From contig NZ_SGIT01000003.1 of the NCBI RefSeq assembly GCF_004208525.1, positions 186,001-250,000 on the forward strand: a DNA stretch of 64,000 nucleotides, read 5' to 3'. Positions 63,861-64,000 of the stretch are shown in pieces; positions within the stretch are counted from its first letter, which is position 1, and the number at the start of each line of letters is the position of its first letter. This DNA comes from Sphingobacterium corticibacterium. GTDB taxonomy: Bacteria > Bacteroidota > Bacteroidia > Sphingobacteriales > Sphingobacteriaceae. The position numbers and the translations under genes are program-made. The notes under the pieces are model-generated. The model ran no database searches. It was given only the letters and a program-made list of their open reading frames with translations, and had not been told where the DNA came from.

Positions 63861-64000
63861 TTAATCGTTAAAAAGACCTTCGCTTTTCAACACTTCTATT
63901 TCGTCACTATTGATTTTTGAAATCATGTAGCGTTTGACATCCACAATCCGCATCTCGTCCAAAATATCCACCAGATTACGTTGTACAGATTTTTCGCTAG
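63861..64000 (-). CDS. ExbD-like biopolymer transport protein, C-terminal fragment
   Basis: The last 45 or so residues of a protein that continues beyond the window. Visible are LVDILDEMRIVDVKRYMI and the end VLKSEGLFND. The sequence and the position directly before tonB fit the C-terminal periplasmic domain of ExbD. The membrane helix and its conserved Asp lie outside the window, so the assignment rests mainly on context. Confidence 0.65.
   Translation of the reverse strand, partial: SEKSVQRNLVDILDEMRIVDVKRYMISKINSDEIEVLKSEGLFND

Noticed and set aside
1..64000. tRNA, rRNA, CRISPR arrays or insertion sequences
   Set aside because: Scanning by eye found no cloverleaf ending in CCA-type stems, no rRNA motifs, no regularly spaced repeats and no transposase.

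Overview
The window is a stretch of a Bacteroidota chromosome, most likely family Sphingobacteriaceae (Sphingobacterium, Pedobacter, Parapedobacter or Olivibacter type). The evidence is the gene content and order: a MoxR/DUF58/DUF4129/DUF4350 operon, an rsfS-ftsH-LUD block divergent from a minimal birA, a parA-parB-DUF5683-dapB-lepB block, a 14-gene nuo operon with separate nuoC and nuoD and a short nuoG, a DUF5686 outer-membrane protein, and a tonB-pstS-TPR block. The promoters also fit: several TAnnTTTG -7 boxes are present, one with a well-placed TTTG -33 box, and few starts have strong Shine-Dalgarno sequences. The DNA is moderately AT-rich and nearly all protein-coding. I see no rRNA, tRNA, insertion sequence, prophage or CRISPR array.

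Layout. 65-6277 (-): overlapping six-gene membrane operon (SpoIIM-like, polytopic membrane protein, DUF4129, DUF4350, MoxR ATPase, DUF58), with an RDD membrane protein divergent at 6383. 7115-8735: trmB and fcl. 8738-9969 (-): envelope-type cluster (YtxH, holin-like, lysine-rich protein). 10186-16384: YifB/ComM ATPase, rhomboid protease, LUD protein, ftsH, rsfS, birA. 16532-18771: a split DsbD system. 18857-22425: pfkA and a two-component system resembling RprXY. 22547-25136: small secreted protein, phosphopantetheinyl transferase, LpxH-like phosphoesterase, FMN reductase. 25354-30118: parA, parB, DUF5683, dapB, lepB. 30122-31723: pdxJ and the c-di-AMP synthase cdaA, divergent around a perfect 20-bp inverted repeat. 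31730-37449 (-): efflux operon whose RND pump is fused in frame to its outer-membrane channel. 37693-40520 (-): small membrane protein and metE, the latter behind a SAM-I riboswitch. 40711-41107: hairpin-rich spacer. 41108-46805: FMN-dependent alpha-hydroxy acid dehydrogenase, AI-2E permease, enoyl-CoA hydratase, DUF5686 protein. 46920-59741 (-): nuoA-N. 59846-64000 (-): TPR protein, PstS-like lipoprotein, small membrane protein, TonB, and the C-terminal end of an ExbD-like protein running off the window.

How the genes work together. The nuo operon supplies the proton-pumping NADH dehydrogenase, and the resulting proton motive force drives both the TonB/ExbD system and the RND pump. FtsH, rhomboid, LepB and DsbD serve membrane and envelope protein quality control. 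metE makes methionine and is controlled by SAM.

The items most worth following up are the RND-outer-membrane-factor polyprotein with an internal lipobox and an Asp-to-Asn change in the proton relay, the metE riboswitch with an alternative fold, the symmetric inverted repeat shared by pdxJ and cdaA, the hairpin cluster at 40741-41071, the MoxR/DUF58 operon of unknown function, and the CxxC-x30-CxxC tail of the short NuoG. Most of the window is ordinary core genome.
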